Origin: CAMLFJ01 sp040902305
GTDB taxonomy: Bacteria; Methylomirabilota; Methylomirabilia; Rokubacteriales; CSP1-6
Assembly (NCBI GenBank): GCA_040902305.1
Contig: JBBDXN010000137.1
Coordinates: forward strand, 16,243 to 80,242
DNA: 64,000 nucleotides
Reading direction: 5' to 3'
Positions 43,400-51,054 of this stretch are shown here, one piece after another. The notes under the pieces are model-generated. The model searched no databases. It was not told the origin of the DNA and saw nothing but the letters and a program-made list of their open reading frames with translations. The position numbers and the translations under genes are program-made. Positions within the stretch are counted from its first letter, which is position 1. Each line of letters opens with the position of its first letter.

Positions 43400-44171
43400 C
43401 CTCGTGGTCGGTCTCGCCCTCTTCGTCCAGGGCTGCGCGGGGCTGATCGCGGGGAAGGACTCGGCCGAGGCGCCGCCCGCCGCACCGGCGCCGCCCCGGG
43501 TCGCCACGCCGGGCGGTCGCCTCCAGGTCGAGAAGGGCCGGGCGGGCCTCGTGGTGGCGGCGCCCCACGGCAGCACCGACACCGCCACCGACGTGATGGG
43601 GCGCGACCTCGCGCAGCTCACCGGCTTCGGCCTGGTCGTCGCCACCGGCTATTCCCATCTCGACGGGGATGGCCGGCGCTACAATGTCAATCGCCCGACC
43701 GAGAGCGTGCCCGGCGCCGCCGCGCGCCTCGAACTGGAGACCGAGGCCGCGCGCCAGGTCTACCAGGCCTATCGTGGTCACGTGGCCGTGGCGGCGCAGG
43801 GCGCGCTCCGCCTCTACGTGGAGGTGCACGGCAACAGCCGCCCGGAGAGCGCGGGCCGCGTGGAGATCGCCACGGTGGGGGTGAGCCGCGGGGACGCCTG
43901 GCGGCTCAAGACGCTGCTGGAGCTGATCCGCGACAGCCGGGTGCCGCCGGAGGGCGACGTGCCGCGGCTCGACGTCTGGGTGGAAGCGCAGGATCCCGTC
44001 TGGTACACCGCGTCCGCGGCCAAGCAGTCGGGCATCCTCGCCCAGACCGCGCTGGCCCTGCACATCGAGCTGCCGCGCCTGGCGCGGACCACCCACCGGG
44101 AGGCCTACACGCTGGTGCTCGCCGACTTTCTGATCCAGTCGGCGACCCTGCTGCTGCCGCCTCCGCGCTGA
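43377..44171 (+). CDS. Lipoprotein with N-formylglutamate-amidohydrolase-like fold
   Basis: A 264-aa protein. The signal ends in a lipobox-like LFVQGC (Cys near residue 20). The domain has VVAAPHGSTDTATD, then YSHLDGDGRRYNVNRPTES and LYVEVHGNSR. The PHG, the R-Y-N-V-N-R and the E-V-H-G-N motifs match the metal-site layout of the FGase/Zn-peptidase-like group. A periplasmic amidase is plausible; substrate is unknown. Spacing shows it is translated with acpS. Confidence 0.6.
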   Translation: MTRRGSGSLVVGLALFVQGCAGLIAGKDSAEAPPAAPAPPRVATPGGRLQVEKGRAGLVVAAPHGSTDTATDVMGRDLAQLTGFGLVVATGYSHLDGDGRRYNVNRPTESVPGAAARLELETEAARQVYQAYRGHVAVAAQGALRLYVEVHGNSRPESAGRVEIATVGVSRGDAWRLKTLLELIRDSRVPPEGDVPRLDVWVEAQDPVWYTASAAKQSGILAQTALALHIELPRLARTTHREAYTLVLADFLIQSATLLLPPPR

Positions 44172-44176
44172 CCGCC

Positions 44177-45751
44177 GTGCTGCCCGTCTTCACCGCCGCG
44201 GAGATGCGGGCGCTCGACGCGCGCGCCATCCGTGACCTCGGCATTCCCGGCTCCCGCCTCATGGACAATGCCGGCTCGGCCGCCGCGGCCTCCATCACCC
44301 GCCATCTCGCGCCCATCCGCGGGAAGTCGGTCGTGATCGCCTGCGGCAAGGGCAACAACGGCGGCGACGGCTTCGTGGTGGCCCGCCGCCTGCGGGCCCG
44401 CGGCGCGGTGGTGCGCGTCTTCCTCGTGGCCGGGCGCGCCGAGGTGCGCGGCGACGCGGCCGATGCGCTCGCGCGCTGGCGGGGCCGCGTGGAGGAGATC
44501 CGCTCGGCGCGCGACCTGAGCGTGCTGGCGCGCGCGCTCGACCGGGCCGACGGGGTGGTGGACGCGCTGCTCGGCACCGGTCTCACCGACGGCGCCCGCG
44601 GGCTGGTCGCCGCGAGCATCGACCTGATCAATCGAACGTGTGGGCGCGAAGGCGGCCGCTCGGGGGTGCCGGTGTTCGCCGTCGACCTACCCTCGGGCCT
44701 CTCCGCGGATCACGGGACGCTCCTGGGTCCGACGATCGCGGCCTCCCGCACCCTCACCTTCGCCGGCCTCAAGCGGAGCCTGCTGCTCCATCCGGCCGCC
44801 GCCCGGGCCGGCGCGGTCGAGATCGCGGACATCGGGGTGGCCGCGGAGGAGACGCGGCGGGGCGTCGCGACATGGCAGCTCGAGGCCGCCGACGCGCGCG
44901 CGTGCTTCCCGCCGCGGGAGCGGGATGCCCACAAGGGGCGCTTCGGTCACCTGCTGATCGTGGCGGGCTCGCTCGGCAAGACCGGCGCCGCCGTGCTCGC
45001 CGGCCGCGCCGCGCTGCGGGCCGGTGTCGGTCTCTGCACGATCGCGGCGCCGGCGTCCCAGCAGCCGATCGTCGCCGCGCAGGCCCCCGAGTACATGACC
45101 GAGGCGCTACCCGAGACCGCGGCGCGGAGCCTCGCGCGGGAGGCGAAGGAGCGGGTGCTCGCGCTGGCGCGGCGGATGGACGCGGTGGCGCTCGGACCCG
45201 GGCTCTCGCTCGACCCGGAGACCCAGGACCTGGCCCGCGCGCTCATCCTCGAGGTGGAGCGGCCCATGGTGGTGGACGCGGACGCGCTGAGCGCCCTGGC
45301 CGGCCACCTCGACCTGCTCGCCCGCGCCGCCGGGCCGCGCGCGCTCACCCCGCACCCCGGCGAGATGGCCCGCATGCTCGCGGTCGGCATCGACGCCGTC
45401 CAGGCCGATCGTCTGGAGATCACGCGCGCCGTCAGCCGCGAGCACCGCGTGGCGCTCGCGCTCAAGGGGGCGGGCACCGTGATCGGCGGCCCCGACGGCC
45501 ACGTGGCGATCAACCCCACCGGCAACCCGGGCATGGCCAAGGGCGGCTCGGGCGACGTGCTCACCGGGATCGTGGGCGCGCTGCTCGCCCGTGGCGTCGA
45601 GCCGGAGGCCGCGCTCCGAGGCGGCTGCTACGTCCACGGGCTCGCCGGGGACCTGGCCGCGCGCGAGCACGGCGAGATCGCGATGATCGCGGGGGACATC
45701 ATCGAGCAGCTCCCGGCGGCGCTGCACGCGCTGACGGCCGCGGGCGCATGA
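44177..45751 (+). CDS. nnr: Bifunctional NAD(P)HX epimerase / ADP-dependent dehydratase
   Basis: A 524-aa fusion that repairs damaged hydrated NADH and NADPH. The N-terminal epimerase (about residues 1-225) has GKGNNGGDGFVVARRL and VDALLGTGL. The C-terminal dehydratase (about 235-520) has KGRFGHLLIVAGS, LTPHPGEMARML, LKGAGTVIGGPDG and NPTGNPGMAKGGSGDVLTG. The GTG start lies five bases after the lipoprotein gene. The nnr-tsaE order is very common. Confidence 0.95.
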   Translation: MLPVFTAAEMRALDARAIRDLGIPGSRLMDNAGSAAAASITRHLAPIRGKSVVIACGKGNNGGDGFVVARRLRARGAVVRVFLVAGRAEVRGDAADALARWRGRVEEIRSARDLSVLARALDRADGVVDALLGTGLTDGARGLVAASIDLINRTCGREGGRSGVPVFAVDLPSGLSADHGTLLGPTIAASRTLTFAGLKRSLLLHPAAARAGAVEIADIGVAAEETRRGVATWQLEAADARACFPPRERDAHKGRFGHLLIVAGSLGKTGAAVLAGRAALRAGVGLCTIAAPASQQPIVAAQAPEYMTEALPETAARSLAREAKERVLALARRMDAVALGPGLSLDPETQDLARALILEVERPMVVDADALSALAGHLDLLARAAGPRALTPHPGEMARMLAVGIDAVQADRLEITRAVSREHRVALALKGAGTVIGGPDGHVAINPTGNPGMAKGGSGDVLTGIVGALLARGVEPEAALRGGCYVHGLAGDLAAREHGEIAMIAGDIIEQLPAALHALTAAGA

Positions 45752-46188
45752 GCGCGGAGACGCTGATCTCGCGGAGCCCCGAGGAGACCCAGGCCATCGG
45801 CGAGCGTCTAGGGGCGCGGCTCGGGCCCGGCGCGGTGATCGCGTGCACCGGGGAGCTGGGGGCGGGGAAGACGTGCTTCCTACAGGGGCTGGCCCGCGGG
45901 CTCGGCGTCACTGGCCCGGTGACGAGCCCGACCTTCGTCCTGGTCAACCAGTATCGCGGCCGGCTCCCGGTGTACCATCTCGACGCCTACCGCACCGGCA
46001 GCCTCACCGAGCTGGTCGATCTGGGGCTCGAGGAGATGCTGCACGGCGACGGGGTGACCGTGATCGAGTGGGCCGACAAGCTGCGGCCGCTCCTGCCCGC
46101 CCGCACGATCCACGTGCACATCAGCGGGCTCGGCGACGAGCCGCGGCAGATCGTGATCGAGGAGCCCGTATCCGATCCGCGTCATTGA
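45748..46188 (+). CDS. tsaE: tRNA threonylcarbamoyladenosine biosynthesis ATPase
   Basis: A 146-aa P-loop protein. Walker A is GELGAGKT, followed by SPTFVLVNQY and YHLDAYRTGS. VIEWADKL is the usual C-terminal motif. TsaE drives the TsaBD complex that makes t6A37 in tRNAs reading ANN codons. ATGA overlap with nnr. No tsaB or tsaD is nearby. Confidence 0.94.
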   Translation: MSAETLISRSPEETQAIGERLGARLGPGAVIACTGELGAGKTCFLQGLARGLGVTGPVTSPTFVLVNQYRGRLPVYHLDAYRTGSLTELVDLGLEEMLHGDGVTVIEWADKLRPLLPARTIHVHISGLGDEPRQIVIEEPVSDPRH

Positions 46189-46220
46189 CCCCTTGCGCCG
46201 CCGCATGGTACGGCACTGGC

Positions 46221-46910
46221 ATGGCCGCGGCCGGCAACGGGATCGGGCAATGGCCCGCGGAGGACCGCCCGCGCGAGCGGCTGTATCACAAGGGCGCCGA
46301 CTCGCTGGCCGACGCGGAGCTCCTGGCCATCCAGCTCGGCAGCGGCCTCGCCGGGCGCAGCGCCATGGACATGGCGCGGGACCTGCTGACCCGCTATGGC
46401 TCGCTCTCGGGTCTGGCGGGCCGCGGGGTGGCCGAGCTGGGCGCGGTGCGGGGGGTCGGGCCGGTGAAGGCGGGGCGGCTGGCCGCCGCCTTCGAGATCA
46501 CGCGGCGGCTGCGCTCGCGCAACGGCGAGGCGCGGGTGGTGCTGGGCAGCCCGGAGCAGGTCTTCGCGCGCTACGGGCCGCTCATGGAGGATCTCAAGAA
46601 GGAGGTGTTCCGGGTGGCGCTGCTCGACGCCCAGAACGGTCTGCTGCGCGACGTCGTCGTCTCGGAGGGCACCCTGTCCGCGAGCCTCGTGCACCCGCGC
46701 GAAGTCTTCAAGCCGGCCATCCTGGAGTCGGCCGCCTCGATCATCCTTCTGCACAACCACCCGAGCGGCGATCCGACGCCGAGCCGCGAGGACCTCCGGC
46801 TCACCAAGCAGCTCGTGGAGTGCTCGCAGCTACTCGACCTGCGCATCCACGATCATGTCATCATCGGCCGGGAGCGGTTCATCAGCCTCGCCCAGCGCGG
46901 GGCCCTTTGA
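46221..46910 (+). CDS. radC: RadC/JAB-domain protein
   Basis: A 229-aa protein. A helix-hairpin-helix region comes first (LAGRGVAELGAVRGVGPVKAGRL). The MPN/JAB domain follows, with HNHPSGDPTPSREDLRLT holding the H-x-H and Asp zinc ligands. It was historically linked to DNA repair, but its activity is unproved. ATG 46221 begins MAAAGNG and leads into the typical RPRERLYHKGADSLADAELLA. Confidence 0.93.
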   Translation: MAAAGNGIGQWPAEDRPRERLYHKGADSLADAELLAIQLGSGLAGRSAMDMARDLLTRYGSLSGLAGRGVAELGAVRGVGPVKAGRLAAAFEITRRLRSRNGEARVVLGSPEQVFARYGPLMEDLKKEVFRVALLDAQNGLLRDVVVSEGTLSASLVHPREVFKPAILESAASIILLHNHPSGDPTPSREDLRLTKQLVECSQLLDLRIHDHVIIGRERFISLAQRGAL

Positions 46911-46924
46911 AAGGGGGTCGGTCC

Positions 46925-47368
46925 ATGAAGATCCAGGGGGTGGGACACGTGGTGCTGAAGGTTCGGGATCTCGACCGCTCGGCCCGGTTCTACACCGGGG
47001 TGCTCGGGCTCAAGGAAGTGGCGCGCTTTCCGGGCCGGATGGTCTTCTTCTCGGCCGGGACCAACCATCACGACCTGGCCGTGATGGCGGTGGAGCCCGA
47101 CGCCCCGAACCCGCCGGACCAGGCGGTCGGGCTGGCGCACGTGGCGCTGAAGATCGGCGATTCGCTGGATACCCTTCGGGAGGCTCAGGCGATCCTGGAG
47201 GCCAGCGCGGTGAAGATCCGCGGCCTCCGGGACCACCGCGTCAGCCAGTCCATCTACCTGGAGGACCCAGACGGCAACACGATCGAGCTGTTCGTGGACG
47301 CGGACCCCGCCATCTGGTCCGAGGACCCGACGACGGTGGCCACCTCGAAACCGCTAACCCTTGGCTAG
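46925..47368 (+). CDS. VOC-family (glyoxalase-fold) protein
   Basis: A 147-aa protein with two beta-alpha-beta-beta-beta modules. GHVVLKVRDLDRSARFYTGVLG opens the first, and YLEDPDGNTIELF closes the second with the metal-ligand Glu. H at GHV and GLAHVALK, and E at IELF, fit a metal site. Such proteins include dioxygenases and lyases; the exact reaction cannot be told. GGGGG before ATG serves as ribosome binding site. Confidence 0.88.
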   Translation: MKIQGVGHVVLKVRDLDRSARFYTGVLGLKEVARFPGRMVFFSAGTNHHDLAVMAVEPDAPNPPDQAVGLAHVALKIGDSLDTLREAQAILEASAVKIRGLRDHRVSQSIYLEDPDGNTIELFVDADPAIWSEDPTTVATSKPLTLG

Positions 47369-47596
47369 CTTCTCGACCTCTTTCTTGGACAGGCTCTGGA
47401 TGCGCGTGAGGAGGCCCTTCACCTTCCGCTCGGAGGCGTGATCCGCCAGGATCAGCTTCTTGGACTTCGTGCCGGTCACGATGTACGCCACCCAGTCGTC
47501 GAGGCTCGGCGTGCCCCGCCATGCCACCGTGAGCCCGCTGAGCCGCATCCGTTTCCTGCCCTCGAGCTTCGCCAGTGGCTTCCGGCTGGCCTCCAT
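47354..47596 (-). CDS. Hypothetical protein, 80 aa
   Basis: A small basic protein starting MEASRKPLAKLEGRKRM. It contains VAWRGTPSLDDWVAYIVTGTKSKK-L and a Lys-rich C-terminus (SLSKKEVEKLAKG). AGGAGGAG lies about 11 bases before this ATG, so I prefer it to the upstream start at 47668. I do not recognise the family. It overlaps the VOC gene end by 15 bases, tail to tail. Confidence 0.55.
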   Translation of the reverse strand: MEASRKPLAKLEGRKRMRLSGLTVAWRGTPSLDDWVAYIVTGTKSKKLILADHASERKVKGLLTRIQSLSKKEVEKLAKG

Positions 47597-47858
47597 ACCT
47601 GATTGTCTCCTCCTGAGAATGTGCACTGTGCTGCACAACGACTGCGTGGAGCGATGAGCGCCCGCCAACCTTAAGAACCGGTCTCGGTCCTGTCAAGGCT
47701 TCGTTTTGCCGCGACACACGCGTGCTTCAGCGCGCCGGAGGCCTGGCGCCTGCGTGAATGCTGCGCGCGAGGAGAGGTCTCGTGCCGGTGGACGATGGGA
47801 GCGTCACTTTTTGGCCCCCCCCCTCTCAAAGCGCGTCAAAGCGTGCGTTTTCTGCGAT

Positions 47859-47896
47859 TGTGGATCGCTGTGGATAAGTGGATAACCTGTGGGTTA
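47859..47896. other. Cluster of DnaA-box-like 9-mers
   Basis: TGTGGATCG (47859), TGTGGATAA (47869, a perfect DnaA box on the reverse strand), AGTGGATAA (47877) and TGTGGGTTA (47888) lie within 38 bases. The rest of the gap from 47597 shows a T5 and a C8 run but no gene. The cluster could bind DnaA for regulation or be part of an origin. Confidence 0.4.
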
Positions 47897-48883
47897 CTTT
47901 TCGGCGCCCGGCAAGCCATCGAGAATGCGGCGCGGCAGCAGCGGCCCGCGCGTGATGAACCCGGTGAAGATCCCGCACGCGGTGGCGCCCGCCGCGAGGG
48001 CGCGGCGGGCCGTCTCGGGACTGTCGATGCCGCCGGTGGCGATCAGCTCGAGGCGGTCGCCGAAGCGTTCGCGCACCCGGCGCACGTTCTCGAGCGTGGT
48101 GGCGAACAGGGCGGGCCCCGAGAGGCCGCCGGTGCGCTGCGAGAGGCGCGGCTCCTCGACCCGGCGGGTATTGCCGTAGTTGACGATGGTGATGCCGGCG
48201 TCCAGGGCCGCCGGGATCGTGATCTCCTCGTTGGCCTCCCGGAAGTCCGGCGAGATCTTGACGATCAGCGGCTTGGCGGTGGCGGCCCGGACGGCGCGGA
48301 AGACGTCTTTCAGCTCATGCGGCCGCGTGGACCAGCCGTAGACCAGCTTGGTATTGGGCGAGGAGATGTTGATTTCCACCAGGTCTCCGAGCTCCTGGAG
48401 CCCCTCCACCACGCGCACGTAGTCCTCGGCGGTCTCCCCCGCCGCCGCCACGATGAGGGGCACGCGGTGGGGCACGGTCGCCAGCGCGGCCCGGTAGGCC
48501 TCGAGGCCGGGGTTCTTGAAGCCGTTGCAGTTGACGAGGCCGGGGCCCTCCGCGGTCCGGATGCGGACCAGGTTCGGCTCGGGATGCCCGGGGCGCGGCC
48601 CCGGCGTGATGCTCTTCGCGGTGACCGCGCCCCAGCCCAGCCCCATGGCCCGGCGGAGGATCGCGGGGTCGTAGTACATCGACGAGAGGATCAGCGGGTT
48701 CGGCAGACGCACGCCGCCCAGCGTGATGGCCAGCCGCGGGTCCGGATTACGGAAGAGGGAGAGACGATCGAGCGGGAGATGCCGCAGGCCCCACTGGCCC
48801 ATCGCGATCGCGGCCCGCTCGGGCATCCGCGCCAGGACGCCGTGGTAGAGCGCGCGGTAGAGAAGATCGACGGCGCCGACCAT
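47894..48883 (-). CDS. pyrD: Dihydroorotate dehydrogenase (quinone type)
   Basis: A 329-aa FMN enzyme of pyrimidine synthesis. An N-terminal amphipathic region (LLYRALYHGVLARMPE) suits membrane association. The barrel has GAVTAKSITPGPRPGHPEP, NCNGFKNPGLEAY, ISSPNTKLVYGWS, VKISPDF, GGLSGPALF and ATGGIDSPETARRALAAGA. The spacing and the NISSPNT loop favour class 2 or a class-2-like form. ATG 48883 is chosen because upstream residues look out of frame with the family. Divergent from the 60-aa gene. Confidence 0.88.
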   Translation of the reverse strand: MVGAVDLLYRALYHGVLARMPERAAIAMGQWGLRHLPLDRLSLFRNPDPRLAITLGGVRLPNPLILSSMYYDPAILRRAMGLGWGAVTAKSITPGPRPGHPEPNLVRIRTAEGPGLVNCNGFKNPGLEAYRAALATVPHRVPLIVAAAGETAEDYVRVVEGLQELGDLVEINISSPNTKLVYGWSTRPHELKDVFRAVRAATAKPLIVKISPDFREANEEITIPAALDAGITIVNYGNTRRVEEPRLSQRTGGLSGPALFATTLENVRRVRERFGDRLELIATGGIDSPETARRALAAGATACGIFTGFITRGPLLPRRILDGLPGAEK

Positions 48884-48914
48884 GTCGTGACTGCGCGCAT
48901 GATATCCTACCTGC

Positions 48915-49097
48915 ATGCCGCAAGACAGCACGCGCCGTCTCCTGAAGGAGTTCGGAGTCGCGGTCACGACCTTCGAGGACGCCGCCGAGGCCGGGCAGGG
49001 TGAGGCCGCGCGGAAAGCCGAGGCGGTGCTGCGCGAGCATATGAAAGCGCTGATCGGGCTCGTGGAGCGCCTGTCCGAGCAGGCCGCCAAGCTCTAA
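48915..49097 (+). CDS. Hypothetical protein, 60 aa, helical
   Basis: A short protein MPQDSTRRLLKEFGVAVTTF followed by an Ala/Glu-rich, probably coiled-coil helix that ends LVERLSEQAAKL. No motif is recognised. It is nine bases before the BtuF-like gene on the same strand and may be cotranscribed. Length and regular helix suggest it is real, but a small open frame in GC-rich DNA can mislead. Confidence 0.5.
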   Translation: MPQDSTRRLLKEFGVAVTTFEDAAEAGQGEAARKAEAVLREHMKALIGLVERLSEQAAKL

Positions 49098-49106
49098 GCC
49101 GCGCCG

Positions 49107-49868
49107 GTGCCGGCCCGGCGCATCGTCTCCCTCATCCCCAGCATCACCGAGATCCTCTTCGCCATCGGCGCGGGGGACCGGGTGGTGGGCTGCACCATCT
49201 ACTGCACCCAGCCTCCGGACGGCGTCGCCACCAAGACGCGGATCGGCGGCGAGAAGAACCCCGAGCTCGAGCTGATCCGCGATCTCGGCCCCGACCTCGT
49301 CATCGCCAATGTCGAGGAGAACGTGCGCGAGCACGTGGAGACGCTGCGGGCCTGGGGCATCCCGGTCCACGTGACCTATCCTCGGACGGTCGCCGACGGC
49401 ATCCGGCTGGTGGGCGAGCTGGGCGAGCTGCTCGAGGCCGGCGCCGGGGCGCGCGAGATGGAAGCGGCGCTGCGGGCCCGCTATGACGAGGTGCGCGCCG
49501 CGACGGCGGGCCGCCGGCCGCGCCGCGTCTTCTGCCCGATCTGGCGCAGGCCCTACATGACCATCAACGCCGACACCTACATCCACGACATGCTGGCGGT
49601 CTCGGGCGGAGCCAACGTCTTCGCCGGCGCGGCGAAGCGCTATCCGGAGATCACGCTGGCCGAGGTCGCGGCCACGGACGCGGAGGTGATCCTGCTCCCG
49701 GACGAGCCCTACCGCTTCCGCGCCGTGCACCAGGCCGACTTCGCGCCGTATCCCGATCTCCCGGCGGTGCGCGACGCACGCATGCACCTGGTGGACGGCA
49801 AGCTCCTCTCCTGGTACGGCCCACGCATCGCGGAAGCGCTGCGGGTGCTACCGCCCCTCCTCGCCTAG
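49107..49868 (+). CDS. BtuF-like periplasmic-binding fold protein without signal peptide
   Basis: A 253-aa helical-backbone metal-receptor domain. It starts ARRIVSLIPSITEILFAIG and has VGCTIYCTQP, LGPDLVIANVEENV and a late VDGKLLSWYGPR. The match to BtuF at 27137 is clear (RIVSLIPS, DLV, W/RYGPR), but there is no signal sequence, and no permease or ATPase lies beside it. It may act in the cytosol, or use an unseen export signal. Ligand may be a corrinoid or haem. GTG start. Confidence 0.82.
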   Translation: MPARRIVSLIPSITEILFAIGAGDRVVGCTIYCTQPPDGVATKTRIGGEKNPELELIRDLGPDLVIANVEENVREHVETLRAWGIPVHVTYPRTVADGIRLVGELGELLEAGAGAREMEAALRARYDEVRAATAGRRPRRVFCPIWRRPYMTINADTYIHDMLAVSGGANVFAGAAKRYPEITLAEVAATDAEVILLPDEPYRFRAVHQADFAPYPDLPAVRDARMHLVDGKLLSWYGPRIAEALRVLPPLLA

Positions 49869-49921
49869 GTGATGGGGCGGCTAAGGGCCGGCTCGACCAA
49901 GCTCAGATCGAGAACGGGTGA

Positions 49922-50071
49922 CGGGCGGGTGGTGCCGGGGTGGCCCTGCCCGCGCAGCGGAGTGGGCCCCCCGAGTCCGGTGCGCCGCTCGANNNNNNNN
50001 NNAAGAGCGGCGGTTCCGGCGAGCGGGTGACGAAGTCGCGCGGGCAGGGCCACCCCGGCACCACCCGCCCG
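49922..50071. repeat. 34-bp perfect inverted repeat flanking a 10-N scaffold gap
   Basis: The arm at 49922-49955 is the exact reverse complement of 50038-50071. The ten N at 49993-50002 lie between them. The arms begin CGGGCGGGTGGTGCC. This could be a real long palindrome that broke the assembly or an artefact where one contig end was joined to its own reverse complement. The stretch 49869-50105 holds no gene. Confidence 0.9.
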
Positions 50072-50105
50072 CCGCGCGCACAGTCCACGGCGGCCGAGGG
50101 ACGAT

Positions 50106-50648
50106 CTAACGCCGGCGACGCTTCGCGGTCTTCTTCGCTGGGCGAGCGGAGCGGGCCGCCTTCTTCGGGGCGGACCCGGCCGCGGGGGCGCTGAGCTCTA
50201 GGATCATCTCGATCTCGACCGGGATGCCCGCGGGCAGCGAGCCCATGCCGACCGCCGACCGCGCGTGGCGGCCGCCCTCGCCGAACACCTCCACCATCAG
50301 GTCCGAGAAGCCGTTGATGACCTTGGGCTGCTCGCCGAAGCTCTCGACCGCGTTGACCATGCCGAGGACCTTCACCACGCGCTTCACCTTGTCCAGGCTG
50401 CCCAGCACCGCCCGGGCGGAGCCCAGCAGGTTGATGCCGACCTCACGGGCCACCTTGTAGGCGTCCTCGGTGGACATGTCGCGGCCGACCTTGCCGCGGG
50501 TGAGCGGCTGGCCCTCGACGCGGATCGGCCCATGGCCGGACAGGAAGAGCAGGTTGCCCACGCGCACGCCGGGGACGTAGTTGCCCATCGGCTTTGCGGG
50601 GGAGGGAAGCGTGATGCCGAGCTCCTTGATCCTGGCTTCTGCGCCCAT
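50106..50648 (-). CDS. ridA: RidA family protein with basic C-terminal tail
   Basis: A 180-aa protein. The RidA (YjgF) domain spans about residues 1-155, with RVGNLLFLSGHGP and LPAGIPVEIEMILE; the conserved arginine is in GRHARSAVGMGSLPAG. RidA hydrolyses reactive enamines and imines made by PLP enzymes. This member resembles the RutC/longer subgroup. Its last 25 residues are Ala/Lys/Arg-rich (KKAARSARPAKKTAKRRRR), unlike most RidA proteins. GAGGAG precedes the ATG. Confidence 0.88.
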   Translation of the reverse strand: MGAEARIKELGITLPSPAKPMGNYVPGVRVGNLLFLSGHGPIRVEGQPLTRGKVGRDMSTEDAYKVAREVGINLLGSARAVLGSLDKVKRVVKVLGMVNAVESFGEQPKVINGFSDLMVEVFGEGGRHARSAVGMGSLPAGIPVEIEMILELSAPAAGSAPKKAARSARPAKKTAKRRRR

Positions 50649-50676
50649 GGCGGATCTCCTCGTGTGGGGGGTGCGA

Positions 50677-50958
50677 CTACTCGGAGTAGCTCCTCCCGAC
50701 GAAGTAGAACGCGGAGCCGTCTTCGTCGGCGCGCCAGACGATGGCTTCGACGTCCACCGGTGAGGCGCCGGGCGGCTCGAGGCGCAGATGCGCCGCGGTG
50801 CCGACCGGCATGAACGCGGCGGGGAGCGCGGCGTCGAGGCCAACCTAGGCCCCGAGCGCGCAGAGATTCAGCGTCTGGAGGCGCAGGAGCCCGTCCCCGG
50901 CGCGGACGGTGACCGGCCACGAGGCCGCCACGCGCGCATGCCGCCTGTGCTCCTGCAC
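50677..50958 (-). pseudogene. PilZ-domain gene with an in-frame amber stop
   Basis: From a GTG at 50958 the frame encodes a 93-codon PilZ-like domain. It has RRHARVAASWPVTV (the RxxxR c-di-GMP motif), then TLNLCALGA in the place of (D/N)xSxxG. A TAG codon at 50845-50847 follows at once as codon 38. The frame then resumes with GLDAALPAAFMPVGTAAHL and VDVEAIVWRADEDG-AFYFVG and stops at 50677. The two parts join as one PilZ domain, so this is a point-nonsense pseudogene or a read-through case. It was missed by simple open-frame reading. Confidence 0.72.
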
Positions 50959-51054
50959 GGCGGGAAGTCTCCCACCGGGGCCCAGGCTCCACAAGGGCTT
51001 TTTTCGGCGCCCCCGCTCGTGTCAGAATGCATCCGGCTTTCGAAGCCGCCGCCC

